A stretch of 64,000 nt of DNA from Streptomyces sp. Ag109_O5-10 (GCF_900105755.1 NZ_FNTQ01000001.1:806001-870000); one strand, 5' to 3'. Shown: positions 50,160 through 61,400, numbered from the stretch's first letter. Notes: generated by a model not told the origin, from the sequence alone. Numbers and translations are program-made.

Positions 50160-50688
50160 GCGACGCAAGGACATGGCCCGCGTGACCACCCGAGCCCGCC
50201 TCAAGGGAAGTGCCTGCGTGGCGGACGACCGCGGCGAACGAGTTCCCGGCGGCGGCGTTTCGCGACGTCATGGCGGTAGCAGGTGGAGGGACAGGCCGGT
50301 CTCCGCGACGAAACCGTCGAGGACGACGGGCCTGAAGGCACGTGAGTCGGTTGCGCGTCAGCGTCTCCAGCGCATCGACGGTGAGCGCGGCCAGTCGGCC
50401 AGGCCGCGTTCGGCGTGGGACGACACGAGGCTGCCTGGGCCACACGCAAGGTGAAAGGTCGCCCGGGACGTCCATGCCGTCACCCAGTCATGCTCACCCG
50501 AGTGGCCCGCCGGAGGTACTCCCGGTCCGTCAGGTGATCGTCCGTGTCCTGCCTCCTGGACCCGGCGTGCCCGGCAGCGCGGACACCTGAGCCCGGCCGG
50601 CCGCAACCATTTCCGCGTCTCGCGGGTCAAACCTGTGAAGCACGGCGGGCCGGGACCCTCCCGGCGCGCGGGGGAAGGTTTCCGGCGG
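50160..50688. other. Gene-free stretch, no feature recognised
   Basis: All six frames read as short or low-quality; codon patterns drift between frames, as in an eroded gene. I see no repeat, RNA or clear promoter. GGGGGAAGG near its right end is the probable ribosome-binding site of the next gene. Confidence 0.4.
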
Positions 50689-52200
50689 ATGGCGAGACGA
50701 TCACGGGTACGCGCGGTCGCGACGGCGGCGGCGGGCGCGGTGGCGCTGCTGGCGGGGGTGTTCGGCACGGGTCCGGCCCGCGCCGACGCGGACGCCGCAC
50801 AGAGGATGACGGTCCAGTTCGCCGAGCACGAGCTCTTCATCGGCACGGAGCCGCCGAGCGTGGACCTGTCCTACCGGTGGAAGGTGGCCGGCGGGGGCAC
50901 GGCGCACCACGTCCACCTGACCGTCGACCTGTCCGGAGTGGCCGACTTCGCCGAGCCGGCACCGTCGGAGCACTGCAAGGGCAACCTCTGCACGCTGGAC
51001 CTGGCGTCCGCCACCTCGGACTTCCACGCCATCACGCTGGTGCCGAAGCCCGGTGCGGTCGTCGGCAGCAGCGGCACCGTGACCGTCTCCGGCACGGCGT
51101 CGGACGCCACCGTCACCGGCGACCGCCTCACCCTGACCAACGGCGCGACGCAGCTGAAGGTGAGCGCGTCCGCCGAGCAGCTGCACCAGGTGCCGGGCGA
51201 CACGCTGACCTTTCCGCTCCACGTGTGGAACAACGGCCAACTCCCGGCGGCCAAGGGGGTGGAGCTGCGGATCGACACCACCGCCGGGCTGCACCTCCAG
51301 GGCTCCTGGGCCAACTGCCGCGACGTGCCGGCGAGCGACCGCGGGGGGCACGTCGTGCGGGAGACCCTGTGCGACTTCCCCACCCCGGTGGAGCCCGGCC
51401 GGCAGTACGCGTTGTCGTCGCCGCTGTCCGTCAAGGTCGGCGACGAGGCCCTGCGTGACAAGATCTTCTACGAGTTCACCCCGCTGACGAGTGCCGCCCC
51501 GGCGAACGGCCCCGGGGCCCCACTGACCCTGGTCCCGAAGGGCGTGATGCCGTCCGACGGGAACATCGACCCGTACTTCACCACCTACGTCAACAGCGTC
51601 AACCACGCCGACTTCGCCGTCACCGGGGACACCGTCAGCGGGCGGCGCGGCGGTCACGCCACGCTGCACGCCACGGTGGTCGACCGGGGGCCGGCGGTGG
51701 TGCAGGACCTCCTCGACGACGACGCCTTCCTCCCGGTCCTCGTCAAGCTGCCGCCGGGCACGAAGGCCACGAGGATCCCGGACAACTGCCAGCCGCCGCC
51801 CACGGACGACGGGTCGGACCCCGGCCCCCGGATGGGCCGGTCCTCCTACCAGTGCTACTTCGGCGACCCCGCCCCGGGGGACAGACACGTCCTGTCGTTC
51901 ACCGTCGCCATCGGCCCCCGTACCCCGGCCGTCTCCGCGGGCCAGGTCCGCACGCTGGAGGTCATGAAGGGGCTCGACCCCGACGCCTCCAACGACAGCG
52001 CGGCGCTGACCCTGCGGCTGGCGCAGGGCGGCCCCGCGGCCGGAACGTCCGGCTCCGTTTCGGGCGGCCCTTCCGCAGGGTCCGGGCTGCTGGCCGACAC
52101 CGGATTCGGCGGCGGCTGGATCGCCTGGGCGGCCGGCGCGCTGCTGCTGGCCGGTGGCACGGCCGTAGCGCTCTCCCGGCGTCCCCGCGGTGGGAACTGA
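50689..52200 (+). CDS. LAxTG sortase-anchored surface protein
   Basis: 503 residues from ATG 50689 behind GGGGGAAGG. Signal peptide ARRSRVRAVATAAAGAVALL with cleavage after PARA; then about 430 residues of beta-rich, probably Ig-like repeat domains (LSGVADFAEPAPSE, VSGTASDATVTGD, NHADFAVTGDTVSG). The C-terminus has LADTG (from residue 468), a hydrophobic helix and SRRPRGGN, the three-part sorting signal of class E sortases, which prefer LAxTG. Paired cysteines (HCKGNLC, NCRDV/LCDF, NCQ/QCYF) suggest disulfides. No enzyme motif; adhesive or structural role likely. Confidence 0.85.
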   Translation: MARRSRVRAVATAAAGAVALLAGVFGTGPARADADAAQRMTVQFAEHELFIGTEPPSVDLSYRWKVAGGGTAHHVHLTVDLSGVADFAEPAPSEHCKGNLCTLDLASATSDFHAITLVPKPGAVVGSSGTVTVSGTASDATVTGDRLTLTNGATQLKVSASAEQLHQVPGDTLTFPLHVWNNGQLPAAKGVELRIDTTAGLHLQGSWANCRDVPASDRGGHVVRETLCDFPTPVEPGRQYALSSPLSVKVGDEALRDKIFYEFTPLTSAAPANGPGAPLTLVPKGVMPSDGNIDPYFTTYVNSVNHADFAVTGDTVSGRRGGHATLHATVVDRGPAVVQDLLDDDAFLPVLVKLPPGTKATRIPDNCQPPPTDDGSDPGPRMGRSSYQCYFGDPAPGDRHVLSFTVAIGPRTPAVSAGQVRTLEVMKGLDPDASNDSAALTLRLAQGGPAAGTSGSVSGGPSAGSGLLADTGFGGGWIAWAAGALLLAGGTAVALSRRPRGGN

Positions 52201-52209
52201 CACGTCGTC

Positions 52210-52870
52210 CGGGTGTCAGAACCAGTGCAGGGCGCATTGCCCGTCTGCTACGGAGGGCCGGCGGCGGTGTGTACCACCGCCGGCCGGCTGGAAGCGGTGA
52301 ACTACGACTACGCCCTGCGGCTCCTCAAGGCAGCCCCTCAAGCGCACCGAACCGCACATCGACGGCCGCAAGGTCCACGACGTGAAGCCGCCGAAGGGCT
52401 TCGCCCCGGCCAAGGCCGGCCCCGGCGACGGCTTCCTGGAGGCGATCTACGTCGGCGCACCGCTCAAGCACCGCGAACTGCCGACCAAGATCAGCACGGG
52501 CGACACGGTCGTCGGCGACGACGTCACCTTCCCGGCCGAGCGCGTGGTCGATCACCACGTGTTCGCGCCGTCCGCGCCCCAGCTCTGCGACGACGACGGC
52601 ATCCCACGCACCGTCCGGCTACCCGTCGTCCGGCTTCGGGCCGCCCACGCCGTCCTACCCCGCTTTCGACCTCACCCCGAAGAGCTGAGCGGCCAGGGGC
52701 CACGCCGGCACGCGCGCCGACGCGAAGCCGTCGCGGCCCTTGGTGCCCACCGTCCGCAGCGGCGTGCCGGTCAACTTCGGGTGGCTGCCGCCTGCTCGCG
52801 GCGCAACTGAGCCATGGCGCAAGAGCGACATGGGCTACCCCTTGAACGACGGCGGGGGAGGCCAGAGGAT
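52210..52870 (+). pseudogene. Frameshifted remnant of an unidentified secreted or metabolic gene
   Basis: Coding-like segments switch among three plus-strand frames: AGRLEAVNYDYALRLLKAAP; then HDVKPPKGFAPAKAGPGDGF and ISTGDTVVGDDVTFPAERVV; then PSYPAFDLTPKS and VRSGVPVNFGWLPPARGATE. No known family comes to mind. At least two frameshifts and no start that reads through. Confidence 0.5.
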
Positions 52871-52912
52871 CCAGTGATCTTTTCGCTCTTCGCCGCGTCT
52901 CAGGAGTCTTCT

Positions 52913-55900
52913 TTGCCCAAGGTTCCCATCCCCCGGCCCGGGCCGATCGCCCTCGCCGTGGCGGCCGCGCTCGCACTCGGCGTCATACCGGCGACCGCCG
53001 CTGTGTCCGCGTACTCCGCCGGTGAGGTGTCGCACAACGACGCCGGACACACGATCCCCGGCGGTATCGGCACGCACACCGTCACCCTGATCACGGGTGA
53101 CAAGGTCACCATCGGGACCGCCGCCGACGGCACCGTCGTGCGCTCCTTCCAGGCCGCGAGCGGAGCCACCACCGGCTTCCACCGCGTTGTCGTGGACGGC
53201 GCCACCTATGTCTACCCCGACGCCGCCCTGCCGTACGTGAGCGCCGGCAAACTCGACAGGCAGCTCTTCAACGTGACGCGGCTGATCGCCGAGGGCTATG
53301 ACGACGCGCACAGCTCCCGGCTGCCGCTGATCGTGCGCTACACCGGGGCCGCCGCCAAGGCCCGCACCCGGACGAAGGTGGCCGGCTCGGCCGACGTCCG
53401 CCGCCTGGACAGCATCCAGGGCGCGGCCCTCGCCCAGAACCACAAGCAGGCACCGGAGTTCTGGTCCTCGCTCACCGGCGGTTCCGGCGCGGCGGCCCGG
53501 TCCGCGAAGCCGTCCTTCGCGGGCGGCGTCGCCCACGTGTGGCTCGACGGCAAGGTAAAGGCCGACCTGGCCGACTCCACCGCCCAGATCGGCGCGCAGA
53601 AGGTATGGGCGGAGGGCGACACCGGCCAGGGCGTGAAGGTCGCGATGCTCGACAGCGGCGCGGACACCGAACACCCGGACCTGGTCGGGCAGGTGTCCGA
53701 CAGCGCCAGCTTCGTCCCCGACGAGGACGACATCGCCGACTACAACGGCCACGGCACGCACGTCGCCTCGACCATCGTCGGCACGGGCAGTGCCTCCGAC
53801 GGCAAGGAGCGGGGTGTCGCCTCCGGCGCCCGGCTGGCCGTCGGCAAGGTGCTCAACTCCGAGGGCAGCGGTCAGGAGTCCTGGATCATCGCGGGCATGG
53901 AGTGGGCCGCCCGCGACCAGAAGGCCAGGATCATCAGCATGAGTCTGGGCGGCGACGGTGACAAGACCGACCCGATGAGCCAGGCCGTCGACGAACTCAG
54001 CCACGAGACGGGCGCGTTGTTCGTGATCGCGGCGGGCAACGGCGGCCCGCACTCCATCAGCAGCCCCGGTGCCGCGGACTCCGCGCTGACCGTCGGCGCC
54101 GTCGACTCCACCGACACGCTCGCCGACTTCTCCAGCCAGGGCCCGCGTGACGGCGACGGCGGGCTGAAGCCGGAGATCACCGCGCCCGGCGTCGACATCG
54201 TCGCGGCGCGCTCGCACTACAAGCGCGGCTCCGGTTACTACACCACGATGAGCGGCACGTCGATGGCGACGCCGCACGTCGCCGGTGCCGCCGCGCTCCT
54301 CGCCTCCGAGCACCCCGACTGGACGGGCACCCAGCTCAAGGAAGCTCTGGTCAGCAGCGCCAAGGCAACCCCGGCGTACACCCCGTACCAGGCGGGCGCC
54401 GGCCGGCTCGACGCGCTGGCGGCCGTGCACGCCACGGTCTTCGCGACCACGACCGCCTACTCGGGCTTCCACACGTGGCCCCCGAAGCCCGGGGAGACCG
54501 ACGTCCAGACGGTGACGTACACCAACGTCGGCGACGCCCCGGTCAGCCTCGGCCTGGCGGTCAACGGCACCGTCCCGGCCGGGTTGTTCAGCCTCTCCGA
54601 GGACCATGTCACCGTGCCCGCGCACGGCACCGCCGCGGTCACGCTGACCGCGGCTCTGGACAAGCTGGCGGGCGACCAGTCGGTCAGTGCCATGATCACC
54701 GGTACGGACGGCGCCGGGACGGTCCGCGCCAGGACCCTGATCGGCGCGGCCCGCGAGGGCCAGCGGCAGAATCTGACCGTGGTCGCCAAGGACCGTTCGG
54801 GCAAGCCGCTGGCGGGCCGGGTCGTCCTGACCGCCGAGCACCTCTTCACGGTGCTGGACCTCGACGCGTCCGGCACCGGCACGGCACGGCTGCCCGTCGG
54901 CAGCTACAGCGGCTGGCTCACCGGTGACGTGCAGGGCGCCGAAGGCCCGCACTCGCGCGGCATGGTGCTGCTCGCCTTCAACGACGTGAAGCTGGACCAG
55001 GACCGTACCGTCACCCTGGACGGCCGCCAGGCACGCCGGATCCTGGCGCGCGTGCCGCAGCAGACCACCGCCGTCGCGCCGCGCCTGGATGCCCACCGGT
55101 CCTTCAGCGACAGCCTGGTGGAGACGTCGATGCTGCCGGACCCGTCGTACGACAGCATCTGGGCGCTCCCGACCGGCAAGAAGGTCACCGACGGCGAGTT
55201 CGAGACCGGCGCCCGCTTCCGCCTCGAACAGCCTGCGCTGACCCTGAGCACGAAGTCGACCACCTACAACGACCCGCTGGTCAAGCGCGCTGCCACGCCG
55301 CTGCCCGCCGGTACCCGGAACCTGACGGCGGTCTTCGCCGGTGACGGCACGGCCGAGGAGCTCGCGCGGCAGAACGTGCGCGGCAAGGCCGTCGTGGTGC
55401 GCGGCGCCGGCACGGCAGGGATCAAGGCCCAGGCGGAGGCCGCCGCGGCCGCCGGCGCCCGGCTGCTGCTGGTCGTCAACGACGGCGTCGGCCGGCTGCA
55501 GCCCTGGGACGAGAACCCCTGGAGTCCGGAGAGCCCGGCCCCGGTGACGGTGGCGACGCTCAACGCCGACCAGGGCGCCGACCTGCTCGGCCGGCTTCGG
55601 CACGGCGCGGTCTCGCTGAAGGTCACCTCGCACCCCACGACCGACTACGTCTACGACGTCGTGCACCACTGGACGGGCGCCGTTCCGGCGGACCCGACCT
55701 GGCGTGAGGAGTCCAAGGACCTCGGCCGGGTGAACGTGTCCTTCCGGAACTACCGGCAGGGCAAGGCGATGGAGTTCCGCCCGGACGTCTGGCGCGGCTG
55801 GGCCGTCGGCAACCAGCTCACCGCGCCCGCCCAGGGCGAGCGCACCGACTGGGTCACCGCCGGCACCACGTGGCTGGACGACGCCTTCATCCAGGGCGAG

Positions 55901-56626
55901 ACCGGGCAGCACTCGATCGAGCCGCTGACCTACCCGGCGCGCAAGACCGGCAAGGTCAGCTGGTTCGGCCCGATCCAGCGGCCCCGCATGGGACCGGTCA
56001 ACTACCAGCCGGTGCGCTACCTCGACACCATGTACATCACCGCGCCCGGCTGGGGTGACTCGGGATCCGGCCACGTCGGCGAGGCCGGCGCGAACTTCGA
56101 CGTCAAGGACTGGATGTCGCTCTACCAGGGCGACCAGCAGCTCGACTGGGGCAACGCCGAGTACCTGCAGGTTCCCGGCCTCGGCGCCGAGCCGCTGCCC
56201 TACCGGCTGGTCGTCGACAACGACCGCGGCACCTGGGCCGACCCGTACTCGACGCACACGCTGACCGAGTGGGACTTCACCTCCGCGGTCACGGGCAGCG
56301 ACGCGGCGGCGTCCCTGCCGCTCATCCAGCTCGACTATGGCGTGGACACCGACAAGTCCGGCCGTGCCGACCGGCACGCCGGTCTGACGGTGAGTGCCTC
56401 GCACCTGCCGGGCACCACGGCCGCCATCGGGAAGCCGACCGTCGAGGTGTCGTACGACGACGGTGCGACCTGGCAGCGGACCGACCTCAGCCGGTGCGAC
56501 GACGGGTGGCGCACCAGCCTGCGCGCGCCGCGGTCCGCCGACTTCGTCACCCTCCGGGTCGGCGCCCGGGACAGCGCGGGCAACACCGTCTCGCAGACGA
56601 TCACCCGGGCCTTCGGCCTGCGCTGA
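52913..56626 (+). CDS. Large secreted subtilisin-like (S8) serine protease 1
   Basis: About 1237 residues from a TTG at 52913, chosen because CAGGAG lies six bases upstream and the product starts directly with a signal peptide (PKVPIPRPGPIALAVAAALA, cleavage near ATAAVSA). A GTG at 52874 is the alternative. Propeptide to about residue 220, then the S8 domain: Asp247 (MLDSGAD), His280 (NGHGTHVAS), oxyanion Asn376 (AAGNGG) and Ser450 (GTSMATPHV). The C-terminal 700 residues hold a fibronectin-like segment, a protease-associated-like region (RNVRGKAVVVRGAGTAG equivalent) and a terminal beta domain. Probably extracellular nutrient or developmental protease. Confidence 0.9.
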   Translation: MPKVPIPRPGPIALAVAAALALGVIPATAAVSAYSAGEVSHNDAGHTIPGGIGTHTVTLITGDKVTIGTAADGTVVRSFQAASGATTGFHRVVVDGATYVYPDAALPYVSAGKLDRQLFNVTRLIAEGYDDAHSSRLPLIVRYTGAAAKARTRTKVAGSADVRRLDSIQGAALAQNHKQAPEFWSSLTGGSGAAARSAKPSFAGGVAHVWLDGKVKADLADSTAQIGAQKVWAEGDTGQGVKVAMLDSGADTEHPDLVGQVSDSASFVPDEDDIADYNGHGTHVASTIVGTGSASDGKERGVASGARLAVGKVLNSEGSGQESWIIAGMEWAARDQKARIISMSLGGDGDKTDPMSQAVDELSHETGALFVIAAGNGGPHSISSPGAADSALTVGAVDSTDTLADFSSQGPRDGDGGLKPEITAPGVDIVAARSHYKRGSGYYTTMSGTSMATPHVAGAAALLASEHPDWTGTQLKEALVSSAKATPAYTPYQAGAGRLDALAAVHATVFATTTAYSGFHTWPPKPGETDVQTVTYTNVGDAPVSLGLAVNGTVPAGLFSLSEDHVTVPAHGTAAVTLTAALDKLAGDQSVSAMITGTDGAGTVRARTLIGAAREGQRQNLTVVAKDRSGKPLAGRVVLTAEHLFTVLDLDASGTGTARLPVGSYSGWLTGDVQGAEGPHSRGMVLLAFNDVKLDQDRTVTLDGRQARRILARVPQQTTAVAPRLDAHRSFSDSLVETSMLPDPSYDSIWALPTGKKVTDGEFETGARFRLEQPALTLSTKSTTYNDPLVKRAATPLPAGTRNLTAVFAGDGTAEELARQNVRGKAVVVRGAGTAGIKAQAEAAAAAGARLLLVVNDGVGRLQPWDENPWSPESPAPVTVATLNADQGADLLGRLRHGAVSLKVTSHPTTDYVYDVVHHWTGAVPADPTWREESKDLGRVNVSFRNYRQGKAMEFRPDVWRGWAVGNQLTAPAQGERTDWVTAGTTWLDDAFIQGETGQHSIEPLTYPARKTGKVSWFGPIQRPRMGPVNYQPVRYLDTMYITAPGWGDSGSGHVGEAGANFDVKDWMSLYQGDQQLDWGNAEYLQVPGLGAEPLPYRLVVDNDRGTWADPYSTHTLTEWDFTSAVTGSDAAASLPLIQLDYGVDTDKSGRADRHAGLTVSASHLPGTTAAIGKPTVEVSYDDGATWQRTDLSRCDDGWRTSLRAPRSADFVTLRVGARDSAGNTVSQTITRAFGLR

Positions 56627-56657
56627 CGTCACCCCCGGGAGACCACCCGGGACAGCA

Positions 56658-56698
56658 CCGCGTGGGCGGGACCGCAGCCGGCGGCCCCGCCCACGCGG
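56658..56698. terminator. 13-bp perfect stem after subtilase 1
   Basis: CCGCGTGGGCGGG, a 15-base loop, then its exact complement, 32 bases behind the stop codon. Confidence 0.75.
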
Positions 56699-56734
56699 CG
56701 TTCCCAGGTGCCGGAGGATCCATGAGGACACCTC

Positions 56735-57061
56735 GTCGCGGAACGGCAGGCGAGTGCTCGTGGACCGCCTGTGGCCCCGCATGATCCACGGCACCCACCT
56801 CATCCTCTACAGCCAGGACGCGGCGGCCGACCGCGCCTTCATCCGCGACGTCGTCGCCTTCCCGGCTGTCGACGCGGGCGGCGGGTGGCTGATCTTCGAG
56901 CCGCCCCGCGGCAGAGATCGCCGTACACCCCGCCGAGGACGCCCCCCAGCACGAGTTCTGTCCGATGTGTCGGTCAGCGAGCAGCGCTGGGACAGGCTGA
57001 CGGCGGTGCGTCCGCCCAGTGGCGCCGAACCGCCGCCGTACGCACCTCGCCACCCGATGAC
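56735..57061 (+). pseudogene. DUF488/VOC chimeric gene scar
   Basis: GRRVLVDRLWPR, the hallmark of DUF488 proteins, runs without a break into MIHGTHLILYSQDAAADRAF and DVVAFPAVDAGGGWLIFEPP, the start of a VOC-family protein. The VOC frame then shifts (AEIAVHPAEDAPQHEFCPMC continues in another frame), and after a gap the family tail WDRLTAVRPPSG reappears. Two unrelated genes are thus joined and disrupted. Confidence 0.7.
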
Positions 57062-57261
57062 CCACAGTCTGTGGTACTCGAGCGGCCCCGCCCGGGGTCC
57101 GCCGGATGGCGACGGCACCTCCCCGTCACGGTGAACCAGATCGCCGGCGACAACCGACGCGGTGCCTGGTCACAGGGCCCGGCGGAATCATCCGCCGGGC
57201 CGAACGCGTTCCCCCGTGGAAACCGGGGCGGAGGCGGCCCGGATCTGAGAGAGGTGGCGAC

Positions 57262-58260
57262 ATGCTGGAGACGGTGGGCCTGACGGCCGACGAGAGTGAG
57301 GTGTACCGCCTTCTGGTCGCCACCGGGACTGCGTCCGCTCAGGACATATCCGGCCGCTCGGACCTCGACGTCGTGACCGCGCGGCTGCTGCTGCGCGCGC
57401 TGGAGCACAAGGGCCTGGCGTCGGCGGCCGAGGACAGTCCCGAATGGTTCACGGTCGTGCCGCCGCAGGTGGCCCTCATGCCCCGGCTCCAACGCCACTT
57501 CGACGCCCTGGAACAGACCCGGGCCGCCGTCTACGAACTGGCGGAGACACACCGCCGCAGCGTATGGGCCCGGAGCACGTGCGAGGCCGTCGAGATCATC
57601 ACCGGCGCGGCGGCGCTGCGCCAGCATCTGCGCCAGCTCCAGCACGGCACCGACCGCGAGATGATGTGGTTCGTGAAGGCCCAGTACGTGGCCATGTCGC
57701 CGGAGAGCAACCAGGAGGAGTTCGACGCGCTGGACCGGGGCGTGCTCTACCGGGCCCTGTACGAGCAGGCGTACTTCGACTACCCCGACGCGGTGGACTG
57801 CGTCGTCAAGGGCGTGCGCGCGGGAGAGGTCGCCCGGGCGGTGCCTCTGCTGCCGCTGCGGATGGCGATCGCCGACCGCTCGGTGGCCATCCTGCCGCTG
57901 GCCGCCTCGGGCACATCCCGCAATCCCCGGGAACTGCGGGCCGCGGTGGTGCGGGAGAGCAGCCTGCTGGACGCGCTCATCGCCCTGTTCGAACACCACT
58001 GGGAGGTCGGTGCCCCGCTCCGGGTGACGGAGGAGGGCCAGATCGGCGGCGCCGGCACCACGGATACCGCCTCGCCGGTCGGGGAGGACCGGCACCTGCT
58101 CTCCCTGATGGTCGCCGGCATGACGGACGAGGCGATTGCCGGACAGCTGCGGGTCAGCAAGCGCACCGTCCAGCGGCGCATCCAGGGCCTGATGAGCCTG
58201 GCGGGCGTCGTGACCCGTATGCAGCTGGGCTGGCACGCGGCCCGCCGCGACTGGCTCTGA
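57262..58260 (+). CDS. LuxR-type regulator with N-terminal TrmB-like HTH
   Basis: 332 residues: an N-terminal TrmB-like winged helix (VGLTADESEVYRLLVATGTA then SAQDISGRSDLDVVTARLLLRALEHKGL), a central domain (AVEIITGAAALRQHLRQLQHG to LPLAASGT) and a C-terminal LuxR HTH (LLSLMVAGMTDEAIAGQLRVSKRTVQRRIQGLMSLAGV). This architecture is common in Streptomyces as orphan regulators. It lies between two giant protease genes and is convergent with the second, so one or both may be targets; no operator recognised. Confidence 0.85.
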   Translation: MLETVGLTADESEVYRLLVATGTASAQDISGRSDLDVVTARLLLRALEHKGLASAAEDSPEWFTVVPPQVALMPRLQRHFDALEQTRAAVYELAETHRRSVWARSTCEAVEIITGAAALRQHLRQLQHGTDREMMWFVKAQYVAMSPESNQEEFDALDRGVLYRALYEQAYFDYPDAVDCVVKGVRAGEVARAVPLLPLRMAIADRSVAILPLAASGTSRNPRELRAAVVRESSLLDALIALFEHHWEVGAPLRVTEEGQIGGAGTTDTASPVGEDRHLLSLMVAGMTDEAIAGQLRVSKRTVQRRIQGLMSLAGVVTRMQLGWHAARRDWL

Positions 58261-58287
58261 GTACGGCGGACGCCGCACCGCACACGA

Positions 58288-58321
58288 ACAGGGCCCACCG
58301 GATGTGTCCGGCGGGCCCTGT
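58288..58321. terminator. Bidirectional terminator
   Basis: 15-base arms with one wobble or mismatch around TGTG, between the convergent LuxR and subtilase 2 genes. Confidence 0.8.
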
Positions 58322-58402
58322 CCTCGACCGTCCGGCCGCTGCGGCCGGGCTGCACTGCTCGCGGAAGCGTTGCTCGAGGAAGCGGCTGCTCCGCGAAGGC
58401 GG

Positions 58403-61400
58403 CTACTTGAGCAGGTAGCCCTTGATGACGGTCTCCTTGAAGGAGTTGCCCGCCGCGTCCTCGACGTAGACGCGCAGGCTGACCGAGCCGCCCGCGGCGC
58501 TGCGCGGGTGCTCCACGGTCACGGTGCGCTCCATGCCGGAGCCCTTGATCCGCACCGACTGCCAGGTCTTCCCCTCGTCGAAGGAGACCTCGGTGGTGAA
58601 GACCCGGACGGGCGAGGCCGGGGCGCCGGCCGTCCGCTGGATCAGGACCGGGATGTCGAGCCTGCGGCCGGCCTCGGCCCGGTTCCACTCGTCCAGCTTC
58701 GGCGACATACGGACCGCGTACAGCGGCAGCGCCTGCCGGGTCGTCGTGGTCTGCGACCGGAACCGCCATTCCGCCCGGACACTCGTGGAGACGGAGCTGG
58801 GAGCCAGGTCACGGTTGTGCTCGACCGTCAGACGGTAGTCGGCGGGGGTGGCGTCGGCCGGGACGTCGCTCATGCTCCAGTCCTGGGAGACCAGCTCGCC
58901 GTTGCGTCGCAGCTCCACCTTGGGCAGCCCGGCCGTGGTGTCGGCCACCAGGTCGAGGTTGCCGTTGGCGGCCGACTGGAAGGGCCGGTACATCGTGTCA
59001 CCCTCGCGGAAGGCGGCCATCTGGTCCGAGAGACCCACGGCCTGGATCCCGCCGTTCCAGCGCTCCTCGACCTGGGAGCCGGCCTTGTAGCCGTGCAGGT
59101 CGCTCAGGTAGCTCTGCCCGTGCGCGTTCGGGTCGAGGAAGCTGTTCTGGTCGAAGGCTGTCTGCCAGCGCAGGCCGTCGGCCGCCGAGAAGTAGTCGAC
59201 GCGTCGCGTCGGGACCGGGACCCCCTCCATCGCCCGTCCGCTGAAGCGGACGTTGTCGACGTACGTCCACACGATGCGCGTGGCCGTGGTGCCGGGCGCG
59301 GTCGCGGCGAACGTGGTGTTCACCCGGGCCAGCTCCGACTTGCGGGGGTGATAGGCGGGGTCCGCCGGGATCGCGCCGTGCACCGGTCGCGTGAGGTAGT
59401 AGACCGAGGACGGATTCCCGTCGGGGCCGGCCGGGTCGCCCCAGACACTGCTGACGAGGTAGGTGAACTTCGATTCCTTGTCCCGGGCCGTCGGCAGCGC
59501 GTACACGCCGTCGATGTGGTCCGTGCCGATCGCGTTGTACATGGTGACCGAGAGGAGCTGGTCGGCCATGCTGATCGTGCCGATCTCGGCCGACATGATG
59601 CGCGCGGAGCTGCTCGGTGCCGACACCGTGACGGGCTTCGCCTTCCGGGCGTCGATGGTCACCTGCCGGTCGGCGGTCATCACGACCTTCGGCACACCGA
59701 CGATGGTGCTCTCGGTGAAGGCGGCGTCGAAGTAGAAGCCGCTCACCGAGTAGGTGTCCTTCGGCAGTCGCACCACCGTGCTGCTCTTGCCGAGCGCCTC
59801 GACGTCGTACGCCTTGCCGTCGGCCGAGTTGACCAGCAGGTAGGCGTTGTCGGGGGCGGCGCCCGTGCGGCTCTTCATGTCGATGCGCAGGTCGTAGGAG
59901 GGCTGCTCGACGTCCATGCCGAACGGGACGCGCACCGAGACCTGGCCGTCCGCCGAGGTCGCGCTCACCACGCCGCTGTAGGCGGCGTACGTGGTCGTGG
60001 CCTCCGGCGTCGCGGTGAGGGTGACGTCCGCTGTTCCGTGCGCGGGCACGGTGACCGAGTCGGCGCTGAGCCGGAACACGCCGGCCGGTGCCGGCACGTC
60101 CTTCTTGCCGCTGCTCGGGTTGTCCTTCAGCTGGAGGGTGACCGGGGCGGCGCCGGGGTTGCGGTAGGTGATGGTCTTGGTCACCGGCGGCCGCTTGCCG
60201 TCCGTCCAGCGGATCTGCCCGAAGTCCAGTGCGGTGGTGTCGGCGGTGACGTCCTGGTCGACCGCCCGGGCGACGTCGACGCGTCCGGCGCCCTGGAAGT
60301 AGGCGCCGTGCTCCTTGGCGCCGGTCGCCGACTGCATCAGCTGGCGCTTGACCTGCTCGGCCGTCCAGTCGGGGTGCTGCTGGAACAGGATGGCGGCGGC
60401 TCCGGTCACGTGGGGCGTGGCCATGGAGGTGCCGCTCATCGCGACGTAGCCGTCGTCGGCGGTGGTGCCGCCTGCCTGTGCGGCGACGACGTTGAGGCCG
60501 GGGGCGATGATGTCCGGCTTGAGGCCGGAGTCGCCCACCCGCGGGCCGACCGAGCTGAAGCCGGCGAGGTCGTCGTTCTCGTCGGCCGCGCCGACGGCGA
60601 GCGCCCGGTCGTCGGAGGCGGGTGAGGAGACCTTGTCGGGACCGCTGTTGCCGGCCGCGGCCACGACCAGCGTGCCGTAGTCGCGGGACACGGTGTCGAC
60701 CATGGCCTCGACGGCGTCGGTCTCCGGCGTGTCCGTGTCGCCCAGGCTGAGGTTGATCACCCTGGCGCCGTGCTGGGCGGCCCAGGCCAGGCCCTCGACG
60801 ATGTTCGCGTTGTCGCAGTTGCCGTCCGCGGTGCACACCTTGCCGGACAGGATCTGGACGCCGGGTGCCACACCCTTGTACTTGCCGTCCGAGGCCGCAC
60901 CGGAACCGGCGACCGTGGAGGTCACGTGGGTGCCGTGGCCGTTCAGGTCGTCGGTGTTCGGCTCGGTGGTGAAGTTCGCGGACTCGGTGACGACGCCCTT
61001 GAGGTCCGGGTGATGGGGGTCGTACCCGGTGTCGAGGACGGCGACCTTCACGCCGGTGCCGGTGTAGCCCTCCTCCCAGGCGTGCGGGGCGCCGATGCGC
61101 GGCACCGTGCTGTCGAGCTGGATCCTGGAGTGGCCGTCCAGCCAGACCCGGCGCACACCCGCGCCGAAGGACGTGGCGCCCGCCCGGCCGAGGGCGATGC
61201 CCTTCCAGAACCCGGCGGCGTCCGCGCGGTGTTCGCCGAGGGTCGCGAAGGGGGTCCCGCCGATGGGGCGGACGGCGTCGGCACCGGCGGCGGTGAGCTG
61301 TCGCCGGGCGGTGCCCGCGTCGCCGGCGTACTCGACGATCAGCGGCAGGCTCGACCGCTGCGCGTACTTGCCCCGGACCAGGGCGGAGACGTTGAACAGC

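Noticed and set aside
52835..56803. 1322-codon minus-strand frame over subtilase 1
   Set aside because: Complete antisense of a gene with an intact catalytic triad.
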